64,000 bases of DNA from Phellopilus nigrolimitatus (taxonomy: Eukaryota; Basidiomycota; Agaricomycetes; Hymenochaetales; Hymenochaetaceae), in the NCBI GenBank assembly GCA_021029095.1, contig JAJOHG010000085.1:50031-114030 (forward strand), given 5' to 3'. Below are positions 47,601 to 59,526 of this stretch, one piece after another (the stretch's first letter is position 1; every line of letters starts with the position of its first letter). The notes below the pieces were generated by a model that searched no databases, was not told the origin of the DNA, and saw only the letters and a list, made by a program, of their open reading frames with translations. Both the position numbers and the translations under genes were made by a program.

Positions 47601-48386
47601 GACGCGAGCTTGCCACTGGAGATACGTGGAGCATCCTTGCCGTCCGCGACTTCGCAGTCCGCCGATATAGAGAAAGACGCGGACCCTCCGACGCGCGCGC
47701 TAGAGAGGTCGGGCACGCTCGAGTCCATAGCCGAGGAGGACGACTGGTCGTTCGTCGACGTGCCTGCCGACGACGCGTCGGTTTTGAAAATGGCCCCTTC
47801 CGAGCCGGCCCCGCGCCCCGCGGGTCTGGTCGACGCTCCGGAAGGCAGTTCCGCGGGCGAGTCAGAGAGGGAAGTGGGAAAGAGACTGCAGGCGGCCGAC
47901 ATTCCCCTTCCTGTTTCACCTGCGCTGGAACCAGTCCGGCTTTCTGACGACGCGAGCGCCACCCTCCCCGACTCCGCCTCCAGGGAGGATAGGCTGCAGG
48001 CCGCCGACGTCCCGCTCCCTACTTCTCCCGCGCTGGATCCTATTCGGATTTCTGACGACGCGTGGTATACGCTCCTCGACAGGAATCCCGCGGAAAGCCC
48101 GAGCGTCATACGGTCGGCGTCCCCGAGACCGCGCAGAGGCTGCGGCGCTCCTCCAGCGGGCGTATTCGGCCTCCCGATCCTGAACCGCTTGCGCACGGGT
48201 GCGCCTGCGGAAGCGGCAGCGGCGCCATCGCCGATCTTTGAGGACGTGGAGGACGGTGGCGACGCGGCGAGCACGTCGAGCTGGACGATGTCGTGCTTCG
48301 TGTGCGGCGTAATGGTGTCGCTCGTCATCGCTTCGGTGCAGCGGCGGGAGGCCGCCCTGATGCTGCATGGCAACCCGTTTTGCTGA
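44630..48386 (+). CDS. Large DUF7587-like protein with disordered regions
   Basis: Two exons, 44630-45483 and 45545-48386, give 1231 residues. The N-terminal 330 residues have the layout of the fungal DUF7587 group as I know it: FLYRVHTP near the start, a Ser/Pro insert, ELVSHLDWTTRSGSPYVTTS, then VEIAVIDARKV and, over the intron, KAYWKWYRFALDSQDVLVFG and AIPGDAIYASIPL. The remainder is long, acidic and Ser/Pro-rich, with short conserved-looking islands (LDALAWDIGTTLKK, FCSVLAGAFLAPA, AVRLALLLVGPWFRARC). The tail has a possible membrane helix (MSCFVCGVMVSLVIASV). A 21-residue-scale acidic repeat (LQAADIPLPVSPALEP, then LQAADVPLPTSPALDP) occurs near residues 1080-1160. Molecular function is unknown. 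Codon use is strongly GC-rich. Confidence 0.8.
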
Positions 48387-48904
48387 TGTGCGTCGTTACA
48401 ATGGTATCGACGTTTTGATTTTCTCCTTTGAGTGCTTTGGGGGGATTTGGATGTTATGGTGTATTTGAAACCAGTGTTGTACGTTGGTGTTCGGAAGAAG
48501 AAATGTGCGTTTTATGCATATGTTGTATGTACTTGCTGGCATGTGAATGTATTAGATAGAAAAAGGCACTACGTGTGGTGATATGTATTTTCTTTCTATT
48601 GGTATGAATCCGAGTCTTGACGGGCGTCTAAGCGAGTGCACGTGATCGGCCAGATGGATTATGTGTCTTTTCACTTCGTTTGTACCTTGTCTCTTCTGAG
48701 CTAGGCAGTCAACATCATGTACATTCTTTGTATCAGTTTGGAACTACCTTGTCTATCTGGAAAGCTCAGACCAGGGTCCTGGGCGCTTTGGCTGCGTCCT
48801 CGTGTCATAGGCATGTACCGGTGCTCGAGCGCTCACAGCCAGGTACTCGCGCACTTGAGGACTCCTGGACGTGCACTATCTCATTTCCTCCTTGACTCGT
48901 TCCA
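48387..48904. other. Intergenic between two plus-strand genes
   Basis: It holds the 3' flank of the large gene and the promoter side of the next one. No gene or repeat is seen. Confidence 0.5.
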
Positions 48905-50872
48905 ATGGACGACTCGAGCATTCTGCGCGAGCTCACCGCATCAGACTCATCCAGTAGCTCAGTTTCGTCGATGGCGACCGTGTCTGACCAGGCAGGTGCA
49001 GGTAGAACACTATACAAAGCCCTCCGTGTCGCTGGTCAAGCCGTAGAGCAGCAATTAAACCGGCTCGCCTCTCGTTGGAGACCCGACGCTCAAACCAACT
49101 CCGTAAACACCGTAACGATGTTTTCGCCGGCACATCCTCTCGGCGAATTGGACGAAGAAACTCATTCGAATAATGAGACGGCTTCAGATCTCCCTGGAGC
49201 TGGCCGGACTCTTGGACTCTTGTACAGCTCTGCTGGGCGACGGATAGAGCATCACTCGAACCGAGCTGCGAGCGCTTTGGGAAAAGGTCCAGACGCCGTC
49301 GTGAAGCGCATCTACGGGCGCATGCCGTCGGTGCCGCTTGAAGATCGACGGGTCTTCATTGTTAAACAGTCGCTGAGGAGCAAAGGTCAATTCGTTGGAG
49401 ACTGCCAGAAGCTTCTGGCGTATACCATGTGAGTATGGGAAGAACAACTGTCTTGATGTCAGTGCGTAACTGTGCATTTTCAGGTCAGACGTCCCGTCTA
49501 CTCGCCACCGCGCTCTGGAACACATAGCCAGCTTAGTTGTCTCTGAGCCACTTTTGCGTTCTCTTTTCAATCAGCTACATGCCATTACAACGATTCGCGG
49601 CTACCGCCCGAGATCATATGTGTGCAGCTTGGACGACAGAGATGGACTTCTTTCCTGCTCTCGCATCGCTCTCATAAGTCTTTCCGAAGTCGAAGTGAAC
49701 AAGGTCGCAAAGGAGCTCATGCTCCGTATTCGGCCCACTGAAGAGAACATCGACAAGCTTTTAGACTATGCGCGGTGGGTAAACAAGCTCTCTTATGAAA
49801 CTAACCCAGGGCTCAACAATAATGCATTAAGGCACCCTGAACTGTCATTTTTGGCATTGAGACACCTACAACAATCGCCCAGCTTCGTTGCTCTTACGGA
49901 GTCGACTTTCGTCCGGTTTGCTGGGATCATCGCATCCTGCTCAGACCTTCCAGAATGGAAAGTCGTGGACAACATCATCTGGACGTTGCTCGAGTTCTTT
50001 TTTCCTCCGCTAGATTCATCCTTTGAAGATGTCCGTCGCGCGCTAATTAAGACAATAATTTTGTATGTGTTCTGGGCCTAACTACGAAAATAACTTTGAA
50101 GGACAAACTAAATAGCATTATACAGGAAAGCAGAAAGGCTTCCGCGCTCTCTGCACGCGTTGAAGCGCTTGACATCTTTTATAGACCGGCCCGATATCTG
50201 TGACAACAGTGAAATTGCCTTCAGACCGTATAGCATCCTCTCCAGCATCATCTCCGACAGACCGGGACGCCTCGACCTGCGGAAGCTAGAACACCTAAAG
50301 GATATGTTCCCTACAGAGTGTCTGCAACCGCTGTGGGATTCTTTATCCGGACCAGAGATGTTACTGGTAACGATGATGATCGAGAGAAACGTGCTGTTTC
50401 AGAAGTCGTCGTGGACGGGCGTCGATCTCGTGTCAGACCTTTCGAAGCTGCAAGAGTGGTGCCAAGATTTATCGATTCGCATCATGAAGTGGGGATTCCA
50501 TTCCTTTCCATAAGATGGATTTCCCTGCTCGAGTGTATCAAGACTAATAGCTTGTCTCTTCTCCGTAGTCCGTCGAGCGCGCTCTCGACCCGCGCCATTC
50601 GCACCATCGAGTATGTCGTCCGATTGGATCGCTATTGCTGCAAGGCAATGTTCAACGCTCTCTCCGAAACGTGGGCGTCGACTCAGAACCACGTCTTTGC
50701 CGACCTTGCAAAGCGCATCTGGGGCCTCAGTCTCGTCCATCCCTACCCCGTCCCGCACATCCCGAAGTGGAGTGGACCGTGCTACAAAGATCTGTTTATC
50801 TACAGGCACTGGGCACAGGAAGAGGGTGCTTATCATATCATTTCTGTGAGCTGCATAGATTACGATTCCTGA
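48905..50872 (+). CDS. Unknown protein, helical-repeat-like, four exons
   Basis: Exons 48905-49428, 49484-50062, 50126-50455 and 50515-50872 join in phase to 596 residues. I recognise no family. The first 170 residues are Ser/Thr-rich and contain two related blocks (AGAGRTLYKALRVAG and PGAGRTLGLLYSSAG). The rest is predicted to be helical, with Leu-rich stretches (LRHPELSFLALRHLQ, WKVVDNIIWTLLEFF), suggesting an armadillo- or HEAT-like scaffold, though no repeat consensus is certain. The third intron uses an unusual donor (GTGGTG) and was chosen because it joins KLQE to WISLLECIKTN. Without it the frame stops at 50513, so a frameshift is the alternative. No membrane segment seen. Confidence 0.65.
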
Positions 50873-51384
50873 CGTAAGGAAGGGATCGTCCTTTCCACTC
50901 CTACGTTTTCACCCCCAGTGGCTGTGCATGTATGTCACGGTCACTATTACAAAAAAGTATACAAAGTGGCCGAAAAGTGTACAAAAAGTGTGGGAATGTA
51001 TGCCTTATAATGGGGGTGGTTCACTGCCACACGCCACCGCCACGCGTCACACTTTTCCTTGCGAGCCCTCCGGTTCGTATCTAACATTTCTTTTTTTTTC
51101 CTCCGCATATAAAGGCTTGAATTATTTTTTATTATGAAGGCCCATGTCTAAGCTATACATCCATGTATAATTTTGTGCATATATGTAGCTGAGCGATATG
51201 TAAAAGCTGACCGGCTGGGCACTGCTCTGGTGACAACAAATTTGAGTGTTCCTTGGACGAGTTGCGCGTGGATTCCCGGAAGCCCAGTAAATTGGTGTGC
51301 AAACAGTCAAAAGTGCATATTACAGTAAAACAAAAGCACCGTCCAGACCAAATAGATTAGAAGATATTCCTATTCTAATTTTCT
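50873..51384. other. Intergenic, no gene recognised
   Basis: AT-rich DNA with a GTGTACAAAAAGTG repeat-like stretch near 50955-50995. It shows no coding signal and lies between the 3' ends of convergent units. Confidence 0.5.
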
Positions 51385-52509
51385 ACGACCCGTCCTCTGC
51401 CTCCGACTCCGAATGATCTAGCTCGGCATGCACTGAGAAGCTCAGTCGCCTCTGCGTTTTGGGTGCATTCCGGCCTCCGGTATACTTAAGAAAAGGCCAC
51501 CAGATCAGTATTCAGAACAAGAAGATACCAAGAAAGACGTACCGCTGCTCTTGGCAGACGAAGCTCTTGGGCGCGCCCTCCCAGTCGTCCAGGACATACT
51601 TCTCGCGCGAGCCAGGCCCGTCATCCTCTCATCCTCGTCCTTGTCCGGACCGAACAGGTCGAGCGCGAGCTGCGCATGGCTCACCCCCGCGTACGTCGTC
51701 ACGCACCGCAGGTTCACGAGGATCCGAGCCGCGCGGAATACACCGTTCGGGATGTAGAACGTGTTCGCCAGCGCATCGTCCTCACCTGCCACGGCGTCGT
51801 CCGCCTCGCCCTCCCCCGTGTCCGGCATCGCGTCAAAGTCGAGCCCATGTTCGCGTCCGAGTCGCCCTGCGGCCGCTGGCGCTACGCGTGTCGTCCATCC
51901 TGCTGAGGTTCGCGACCTGCGCGCCCGCGCAGTAACGCAGGCCGGTGTAGTACGTCTGCGCGTGGTCGACGACGTGCATGCTGGACTCGCAGCAGAAGAC
52001 CTGGAACGGGAGGTGCTGCGCGTAGCGCGCGGCGCCAGCGGGATCGCGTGGCGGGCCTGCAGAGGCGGCGGAGGACGAGTAGGACTGCCGGAACTGGTCG
52101 TCGTTGATGTTGCACGTGCGTCAGCGGTTGGAGCAGATGAAGAAGCCGTTGTGCTCGGCCCAATCCATGCCGCACACCATCGCGGCGTCGTTCGGCTGGC
52201 TGACCATGATCGTCTCGAAGATGTTGTTCGGGCACGTGAAGAACAGATGACGCGGTGGAACTTGATTTTGTGCTTCTGGTAGAGCTCGTAGAGCGGCTCG
52301 AGCAAAACGGGCGTAAGACATACTATGGTTTCTGAAGTCGCTCCCAGAAGTCGTCGACACCATCACATACTTATGGCATTGCTGAAAAAGCCTGGCCGCT
52401 CGTCCCGCAAGCACACTTGCAGGAAGTCGTATTTTTGCACATAGAGCTTGTCTGAGCCTGATACAAGGTCAAGCACGCCCTGGTATCTTATCTGAGGGGA
52501 CGCTGTCAT
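51385..52509 (-). pseudogene. GT69-like (cryptococcal mannosyltransferase type) pseudogene
   Basis: Pieces of a family-69 glycosyltransferase remain in order: FTCPNNIFETIMVSQPNDAA and VCGMDWAEHNGFFI, an in-frame TGA at 52123-52121, ARYAQHLPFQVFCCESS and QTYYTGLRY, the late GVFRAARILVNLRCVTTYAG and AQLALDLFGPDKDED, a frame change near 51615 before EKYVLDDWEGAPKSFVCQEQ, and a final frame ending at 51385 (FSVHAELDHSESEAEDGS). Working members transfer mannose in the Golgi for capsule or glycan synthesis. The usual N-terminal membrane anchor and DxD region are not found. The stop, several frame changes and missing front make it inactive. Family assignment rests on the motif order only. Confidence 0.6.
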
Positions 52510-52808
52510 AGCGGAGGAAAAGAAAAGCAGGCGTGCAAGGACAGAGCGATGATCCAGAAGACACGCGCCAGACTTCGCCGACGAAGGTGGCCAACTTCAG
52601 TTCCTCATATGGAGTTGTCGGGGACAGAGATGGCGAGAACGGCGACAGCGAGTACAAGGAGTTTGATGGCGAGCAAGAGGCTGAGACGGGAGGGAAAAGG
52701 AGAAAAAAAAAAGAGGAATCGTAGCTTGCCATGCGAAGCAATGGCCCACAACCAAAGTGTGTTTATGTGTCTGCTCGATAATTGTTTCTAACGAATGGTC
52801 TTTTGCAG

Positions 52809-53264
52809 AAGCGTCATGCGCGCCAGAGACCGGTGTGTCCACGCTGCGCATGTCGAGATGTCGACTCGGAATACGAGGTCCTCTCTCTCTGCAGTCGCGA
52901 CATTCTCCTGCTCGACGTGCACCCCGGCGCACCTTTCTCTACAACCGGTCATCTTCCTATCATAGCATTTTGGAATAACAGCGATGCGCGCCGAAGTCAG
53001 GAGCGGCGGAATGCGGAACCGGAGTATGTCGCGTTTGCGCAGATCGCCGGCCGGGAGATATATTACCGCGCAAGTGTCTGCGAACGCGCGGCGTCTATCC
53101 GCTACTGGGACGATGCAAACGAGCTAATCGAGACGGATCGCTTCTACGTTCCTGTTTTGCGATGGGATGTCTTGAACATGCCACGGCGGGAGAGTTCTGG
53201 GATAGCGGCGTCTGACTCGACTGGTACATACTCCTGGGTCAAATGCAGGTCGAGTTCACGGTGA
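52809..53264 (+). CDS. Hypothetical protein fragment, unknown
   Basis: An open frame of about 150 codons follows a good intron 3' end (TTTCTAAC...TTTTGCAG at 52787-52808). The product contains SEYEVLSLCSRDILLLD, GHLPIIAFWNN and ETDRFYVPVLRWD, with no known domain. The upstream exon is unclear. A preceding frame (about 52509-52724) with an acidic body and a KRRKKK end lacks an ATG and stops before the intron. It may be a gene with an unresolved start or a relic. Confidence 0.35.
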   Translation, partial: KRHARQRPVCPRCACRDVDSEYEVLSLCSRDILLLDVHPGAPFSTTGHLPIIAFWNNSDARRSQERRNAEPEYVAFAQIAGREIYYRASVCERAASIRYWDDANELIETDRFYVPVLRWDVLNMPRRESSGIAASDSTGTYSWVKCRSSSR

Positions 53265-53486
53265 TGCGAAATGATCAACTTGAAGATTTACACAGAGGAG
53301 GTTATATAACAAATCTTTCGCTGCCGTTTCAGTGCAACATACTCATACAGAACAGGTTCTTTGAACATCGACCATCTCTGAAAAGAATCCTACATAATGT
53401 CATTACATTGTAAACGGTGCGGTCCATAAATTCGGCGAAAGCTTACATTAGCAACCATTTCTTTGAATCGCAAGGAGGGATGTGCT

Positions 53487-54661
53487 TCAAGATTTTGTGA
53501 CTTGTTGCACGGCGTTTCTAAGCGCTCGCTTCCTGCGTCGTGTCGTCCGCGTCTGAGCAGGGATATTGGAACCTCCTTCAAGTGTCATTGAAGTAGGGAC
53601 GAAACCTGGGAGGATAGCGGGCGTTTTAGCTGCTAGTGACATGGTGCCTTTGGCATGCGGTCTGGCGATGGATTTGGTGGGTGCTTTGGCGGGGATTTTG
53701 CAAGGAGTCTTGGCAGACTTGGAGACTTCGGCGGAGACTCTGGTGGGGGCAGTGACCTTAGCGGAGACTTTGGCGGCGACTTTCCCAATAGCGGCGGCCT
53801 CAAAGGTGACACTGTCGGCGGCGTCAATCGTAGCCTTGGGTACCTTAGTCGAAGCATTGGCGACGGCCTTAGTGGCGACCTTTACAGGACGTGCTGACTC
53901 CTTTTTCGAAATATTTACCGGCGGTGGGGTGGGAGCGCACACAATAAATCCGAGCGCACGCCAACGTTCTGCTGAGGCGGGATAATGCACGGTATACTGC
54001 CACGCCCTGGCCCTCGACTTTAGAATGAAAGAGCTCCGCACGAACGGCTCTTCGCACGGCTTTAATCTGTGCTCGCACGCGAGAGGGAGGAGGAAGTCGA
54101 TGTCCTCCATGTCTGCGTACTGCCTTATGCGCAGATACGGCTTGGAAGAGATTCTATGGCAGATCCACGACTGCAGCTTGAGTAGCAAGACAATAGATAA
54201 CGGCATAACTGGAATGCCCTTGACATAGCTGATGCAGGATGCGTCGATGTTAGGGATATCCTGGATCCCGGATGCCAGGAGGTTAACTCTGCAGGACCAG
54301 GATGGCAGTCTGTACCACAGGGATTTGTAGGTCGCACTTGCGTTCTTCGGATCACGGAGGTAAAAATTGGCGTTTAGCGACACGAGCTGTCGTTTGAACT
54401 CCTCAAAATGCGATGAGCGTCTCGTGCCAAAAATAACGATGTCTGCGTCCTGGAGGCAAACCGTCGAGTGAGCATAATGACAATTTAGAACCATTATCAT
54501 CCATGTTCAATGTCTACTCATACCTCGGGTCTCCTTGAGGTCCCGAATAGATTGCAGGCGAGGTCACCTATAACGCAACTCCTATATCCCAATGTGCCTA
54601 GAGAACGTATTGCGTCATGGGCAGCCTTAAAGACCTCGTCGAAGCTAGGCTTGCGGTACAT
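53487..54661 (-). CDS. Nucleotidyltransferase-like protein with A/K/V-rich tail
   Basis: Exons 54661-54524 and 54449-53487 give 366 residues. Exon 1 encodes FDEVFKAAHDAIRSLG and RSCVIGDLACNLFGTSRRPE, where a nucleotidyltransferase fold would carry G[GS]-like and then acidic residues. Exon 2 continues DADIVIFGTRRSSHFEEFKR, FYLRDPKNASATYKSLWYRL, DILASG-like LLASGIQDIPN, and DMEDIDFLLPLACEHRL. This resembles a mushroom family of uncharacterised nucleotidyltransferase-fold proteins. The catalytic acid pair was not verified. From about residue 225 the tail is repetitive Ala/Lys/Val/Pro/Thr, histone-H1-like (AKVSAKVTAPTRVSAEVSKS), and ends RRRKRALRNAVQQ. The basic tail suggests nucleic-acid binding, by inference only. 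Confidence 0.7.
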
Positions 54662-55349
54662 ATCTCTGCGTCAAAGCCGAATAATAGAGTGCGCGTCTGT
54701 TTTGCGAGCGAGAAAAGTGAGAAGTGAGGAACGTTTGCGAGAAAGGAGAACATATTAAATGCTCTCAGTGTACGAGAACTGATTGTACAAAAGGCTGTGA
54801 TAGCGCTATGTGCGTATGAGGATTCGAAGCTAGCAGTATTTGATTTTGCAAGAGCGAACCCCGTCAAATTTCACAAAGATAAAGACCAGAGAGTACAAAT
54901 AGAGCCTGAGATTAGCAAGCAGCATCGCATGCTTTTTTTATAAGAGAGAAGTTAAAGACGTAGTTGGGCCACGAGAATGAAGAATTTGTGGATGATGGGA
55001 CGACCAAAGATTCGGCAAACGTTGTGCGATGCCGACCTCGGACCGATTACGTTACAGGTGACTTCCGAGTTTCAACGCAAACCATCCACTCGTTTACAAA
55101 AAGAATGCTGATTTCATCAGCTTTTTGAGATGCTTTGCACTTCCATCAGTATTAACGCATTTTTGTGACGACGACGACGAGTCCATTGACTATCTCGCAT
55201 GCCGCGCCGAAGCTATTCTCATCTGGTTCAACTATTGCTTATCTCGCCGTGGGATAGTTGTGTCGACTATAAATTCTTGGAAGCTCTTCTATCTCCTAAT
55301 ACCAGTGAAGCCCAAGTATTGCGTTCTTCAGCTTTTGATAGTGTTCACA
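54662..55349. other. Divergent promoter region
   Basis: It lies between the minus-strand nucleotidyltransferase-like gene and the plus-strand oxoprolinase gene. Short frames (such as plus 55125-55394) lack motifs. No clear TATA was selected. Confidence 0.5.
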
Positions 55350-58300
55350 ATGGCCACAAAGTACAGGATTGGTGTCGACGTCGGAGGCGAGTGACCTCCG
55401 TAATCCGCATTAGAGATGACATGCCTGACAGACGCACTTCGAACTAGGGACAAATACGGACGCGGTAATTCTCAGATGTTCCTCCGAGTCAACTACCGAT
55501 GCAATAGTCGCCTGGAACAAGTCTCCTACTTCACCTGACGTTACCGACGGCATCGCCTCTGCCCTGAAAGCTGTCCTACAGCAGTCTCAGATTGAGAAAG
55601 ACGATATCGTATACATTTCTATCGGCACCACCCGTACGTCCTGACCTCTTCCAATTGTATCCACCCAAAAAAATTCAATATTTGAACTCGGACTTCATAG
55701 ACTTCCTTAATGCCGTAATCGAAGCAGATCCCCGTCGCTTGCTGAAGGTCGCCGTGCTTAGGCTCTCTGGCCCTTATACCGCAAGGTGTCCCCCTTTTTC
55801 CGACTTCCCGCCGCGTCTGCGTGCAATCATCGAAGGGCACGTGGCAATCGTAGATGGAGGATTGGAAAGTAAACAAGCTTTATTCCTCATTCAACTGTTA
55901 TACTCATCTATTGTCTCCAAGTCGATGGTAAAGAGATTGTGCCCATAAACGATGAGGAGCTTAAAGAGCAATGCGAGATCATACGCTCGAAAGGAATAAA
56001 GAACATTGTGCTTGTAGGCGTTTTCTCGCCGCTCGCATCTGCGGGAACGCAGGAGGAGCATGCGAAGAAGATCATAGAAGAGACTCTAGACGACAAGAGT
56101 GTTAGTGTGGTATGCTCCAAAGACGGTAAGGACCTACTGTCATTATTATCAGACACTGTCCGGGAATAGCTTACCGACTCTTCAAAGTGGGCCACATTGG
56201 ACTCCTGGAAAGAGAGAACGCCAGCATCCTCAATGCCTCAATCTTATCTTTCGCAAGGCGTACAGTCGCGGCATATTACGAAGTTCTGAAGCGGTTCAAT
56301 CTGAGCTGCCCTCTGTACCTCACACAGGTGATATCACACTACCTTCGAAATATGTTATATTGTTTTACCTACTTAACTCTCTAATAGCTCGACGGAACTC
56401 TGCTGCCTGCATCTATCGCGGCCACCATCCCCATTCGCACTTTCTCTAATGGGCCGACCAATTCAATGCGCGGAGCAGCGTTCCTCGCTGGATTTGATAA
56501 GAAGAATGAAAATGGGACCAGAAAGTCTACAATCGTCATTGATGTGGGAGGTACGACCACCGATGTAGGCGTCTTACTTCCATCTGGCTTTCCGAGGAAG
56601 GCCGCTGCATTTACTCAAGGTCTGACAATCATGTCTTTTTGCGAAATGATGTTTCTCATCGACCCATACAGTCGGCGGTGTGAGAACGAGGTAATTAATC
56701 GCGCTTTAAGTTTCAGTCATCGACACAGACTGACCCCTGGTTCTAAGCTTCTCTATGCCCGACATACACAACATCGGTCTGGGAGGCGGCTCTCGAGTAC
56801 GCTTCTCACCTACTGGCTCAGTTTCAATTGGCCCAGATTCCGTTGGCCATGCAATCCTATCTTCCGCGCTGGTTTTCGGCGGGTCAACTCTTACTGCCAC
56901 AGACCTCGCAATCGCTGCTGGGCTCCCCTCTGCATCCGTGACCAGCGTGTCCATTGGGGATAGTGCACGCCTCGAAGGGGCATTCACTGAATATCAGACT
57001 ACTGCGGGCGTCGCTCGTTTAACGGCACTCCTTGAGTCCGCAATCGACAGAATGAAAACAGAGCCGGGGCCCGTTCCCATTCTGCTCGTCGGTGGTGGGG
57101 CCATAATCGTTCCTTCTGAGCTCGCCGGAGTCAGCGAGATCGTCCGACCGCCGTTTTTTGACGTCGCGAACGCGGTCGGCGCTGCGATCGCACGGGTTTC
57201 TGGCGTTGTGGACCGCGTGGAGATTCCTGGTGGCAAGAATGGGACTATAGACGAGATCGTGGAGAGGTGCAAGGATGAGGCAGTGAGCAGGGCGATGGCA
57301 GCTGGGGCTGAAGAGGCTAGCGTGGAAGTTGCAGAGGTAACAGTCATCCAGCTCCCGGTACGTCCATTCATTTGAACTCTGAATCTCGTCTTCTTATCTT
57401 ATTTCTAGTATGTGGCCAACCATGCCTCCCGTGTTATAGTTCGTGCCGTTGGAGACTTGGATCTCGTTTCTGTCCAACAGATGAAGAATGAAAATGATAT
57501 TGTAGAGAGCCGCGCAGATGATACTGCAGATGAAAGCCAGGAGTTGCTTTCCTCTAATGTCCAATTCAGCGAGCCTGAGGCAGTCGATCCCTCTACGTAT
57601 CGTCCAAACGTCTCATCTGACGGCATCTGGTCATTATCTGAAATAGACATGGGCATGCTGCGTTTCTTTTTACTTTAATCTCTTTCTAACTGAGATTTCT
57701 CGATAACAGAATGGCTCGCGGAGGGCTGTGCGGTCCTTGGATGTGGAGGCGGAGGTGCGACATACGCCGCCTTCCTCATGGCACGCCAAGCGCTGCGCAG
57801 TGGGCGCACGATCCGCGTCGTCAGCATCGACTCCCTCCTCGAGCGCAAGGACGCTGATCCTGACTCGTGGGTAATGCCATGTGGATTCATGGGTAGCCCA
57901 AGCGTCTCAAGCGAGCGTATCCCGTCCGGTCAGGAAATCCCGACCGCATGCATACAGAGTATGAGGTTTTTGGGTATAAAAAAAGATCAAGTTGCGGCGG
58001 TCATCTCGTGCGTGCTTTTTCTTCGCCTAAATATTGAATTTGACAGTGAAAATTAACCCGACTCAAATTATTATCATTCAGAGACGAGATTGGAGGAAAG
58101 AACGGCCTGGAACCAATGCTATTGGCTGCGCGAGAGGAGTTCGACCTTCCTGTTGTCGACGGTAACTTTCTCCACGTCAAGAAATGAAATGCATTTGACC
58201 ACATTATAATCTAACATCCTTACTGCAGGCGATCTTATGGGTCGAGCGTACCCGAGACTGGAACAAATATTGCCGTGTATCTTCAAGGAAAACGGGTGAG

Positions 58301-59526
58301 GGCTATCTCGTTCTTGCGGCCTATGCCCATTTATTAACATAAGTACTAAACCTTTTTGAAATGCAGACTGTACCCCGTTTCCGCTGCAGATGGCGTCGGA
58401 AATTGTATGGTCTGTCCCTTTACCTATTTCTACAATCCTGGCATCTTATATAAGAAATGAACCTCATCCGTTAATCCGACACAGATCGTTCCGACAGCCC
58501 GCAACTCCCCAATTGTAGAAGATGTTTTGCGCGCAGCGTGCACCGTGCTGGGGTCTAGCATTGCCTTGTCAATAAGCCCCCTGCAGGTGCACGAGCTCCG
58601 TCAGAACACAATTGCTGGCACGACAAGCCAAGCATGGAGAATCGGAAAGGCGATTGCGCTTTGTCGGAAGATGAGGTGAGTATCTGAGATCAAAATTGTT
58701 GGACACTGCGTGATTTCTTCAGATATGCTGATGGGCACTTTTTCTTCTTTTCGTCTCTACTATAGTAATCTGAGCAGCATACCTGAAGCAATTACTGCAT
58801 TGCAAGATGGAAAATGCTTATTTATCGGAAAGGTCAATCATATCCTTCCCCACCCAAAATCAAAAGTACTCAATCTTCTGATCTATCACCAATCAACAGA
58901 TAGTTGATGTTAAGCGCGTAAGGTTTCTTCCCCTCGATCTCTCTTTACTGTTCACTCCGCAAATATCGCTTATTAAATACACAGGAAGTCAGTGGCGGCT
59001 TCACGCATGGGCAAATCACTGTTGTGCCACTTCTGCAGGATGAACTTGAGGGTCACCCCGCATCTGACTTCGATGCCGACGCGAAGCTCGTGATCCCTTT
59101 CCAGAATGAAAACATTATCGCGGAGCTCGTGAGCGCGAGCGGCGCGCGCAGAGTCAGCTAGGTCCCTAAAACATAGCTTAGTCATATTTCTAAACCTTCT
59201 CCTTTCCAATATCCGTTCCTTCAATGGATATAGGTCCTTTGCTCGGTGCCGGATCTTATAGCGGTACTTGATGCGCAAAACGGATCGTCGCTCGGCACGC
59301 AGGACTACCGCTACGGTCTGCGCGTTATCGTCATCGGACTTGCGTGCGACCCGCGTTGGACGTCGACTAAAGGACTGGAAATTGGAGGCCCGCGAGCGTT
59401 TGGGTAAGTAATTATTTTCGCGAAAGTCTTCTGTATAACCTACTTCTGCCTTGCAGATTAAACATCGAGTACATGCCGATCGGAAAGTATGCCGAACCGC
59501 GGAGCGTGATCGAGGAGTATCGTTAG
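55350..59526 (+). CDS. Hydantoinase/oxoprolinase-DUF917 fusion protein
   Basis: A many-exon gene from the ATG at 55350 to TAG at 59526. Exon 1 (55350-55386) encodes MATKYRIGVDVGG; the next exon (from 55448) continues TNTDAVILRC, completing the N-terminal nucleotide-binding loop. Later motifs are HFLNAVIEADPRRL, IKNIVLVGVFSP, the second phosphate loop IVIDVGGTTTDVGVLLPSG, GGVRTSFSMPD and NIGLGGGSRV, ILLVGGGAIIVPSEL, then a DUF917 part with AEGCAVLGCGGGGATYAAF, LGIKKDQVAAVIS, DEIGGKNGLEPMLLAA and GDLMGRAYPRLEQ. Relatives hydrolyse 5-oxoproline or hydantoins with ATP; the DUF917 role is unclear. The first intron starts with GC rather than GT. One intron near 57676 uses a weak GTTTCT donor. No in-frame lesion was found. 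Confidence 0.86.

Noticed and set aside
45632..48373. Long minus-strand frames opposite the DUF7587-like gene
   Set aside because: Same GC-driven shadow effect; the plus frame has coherent motifs and the correct splice join.
50511..50520. Calling the 48.9-50.9 kb gene a pseudogene because its frame stops at 50513
   Set aside because: A short intron (50456-50514, GTGGTG...AAG) restores a coherent frame, so the gene is kept with reduced confidence.
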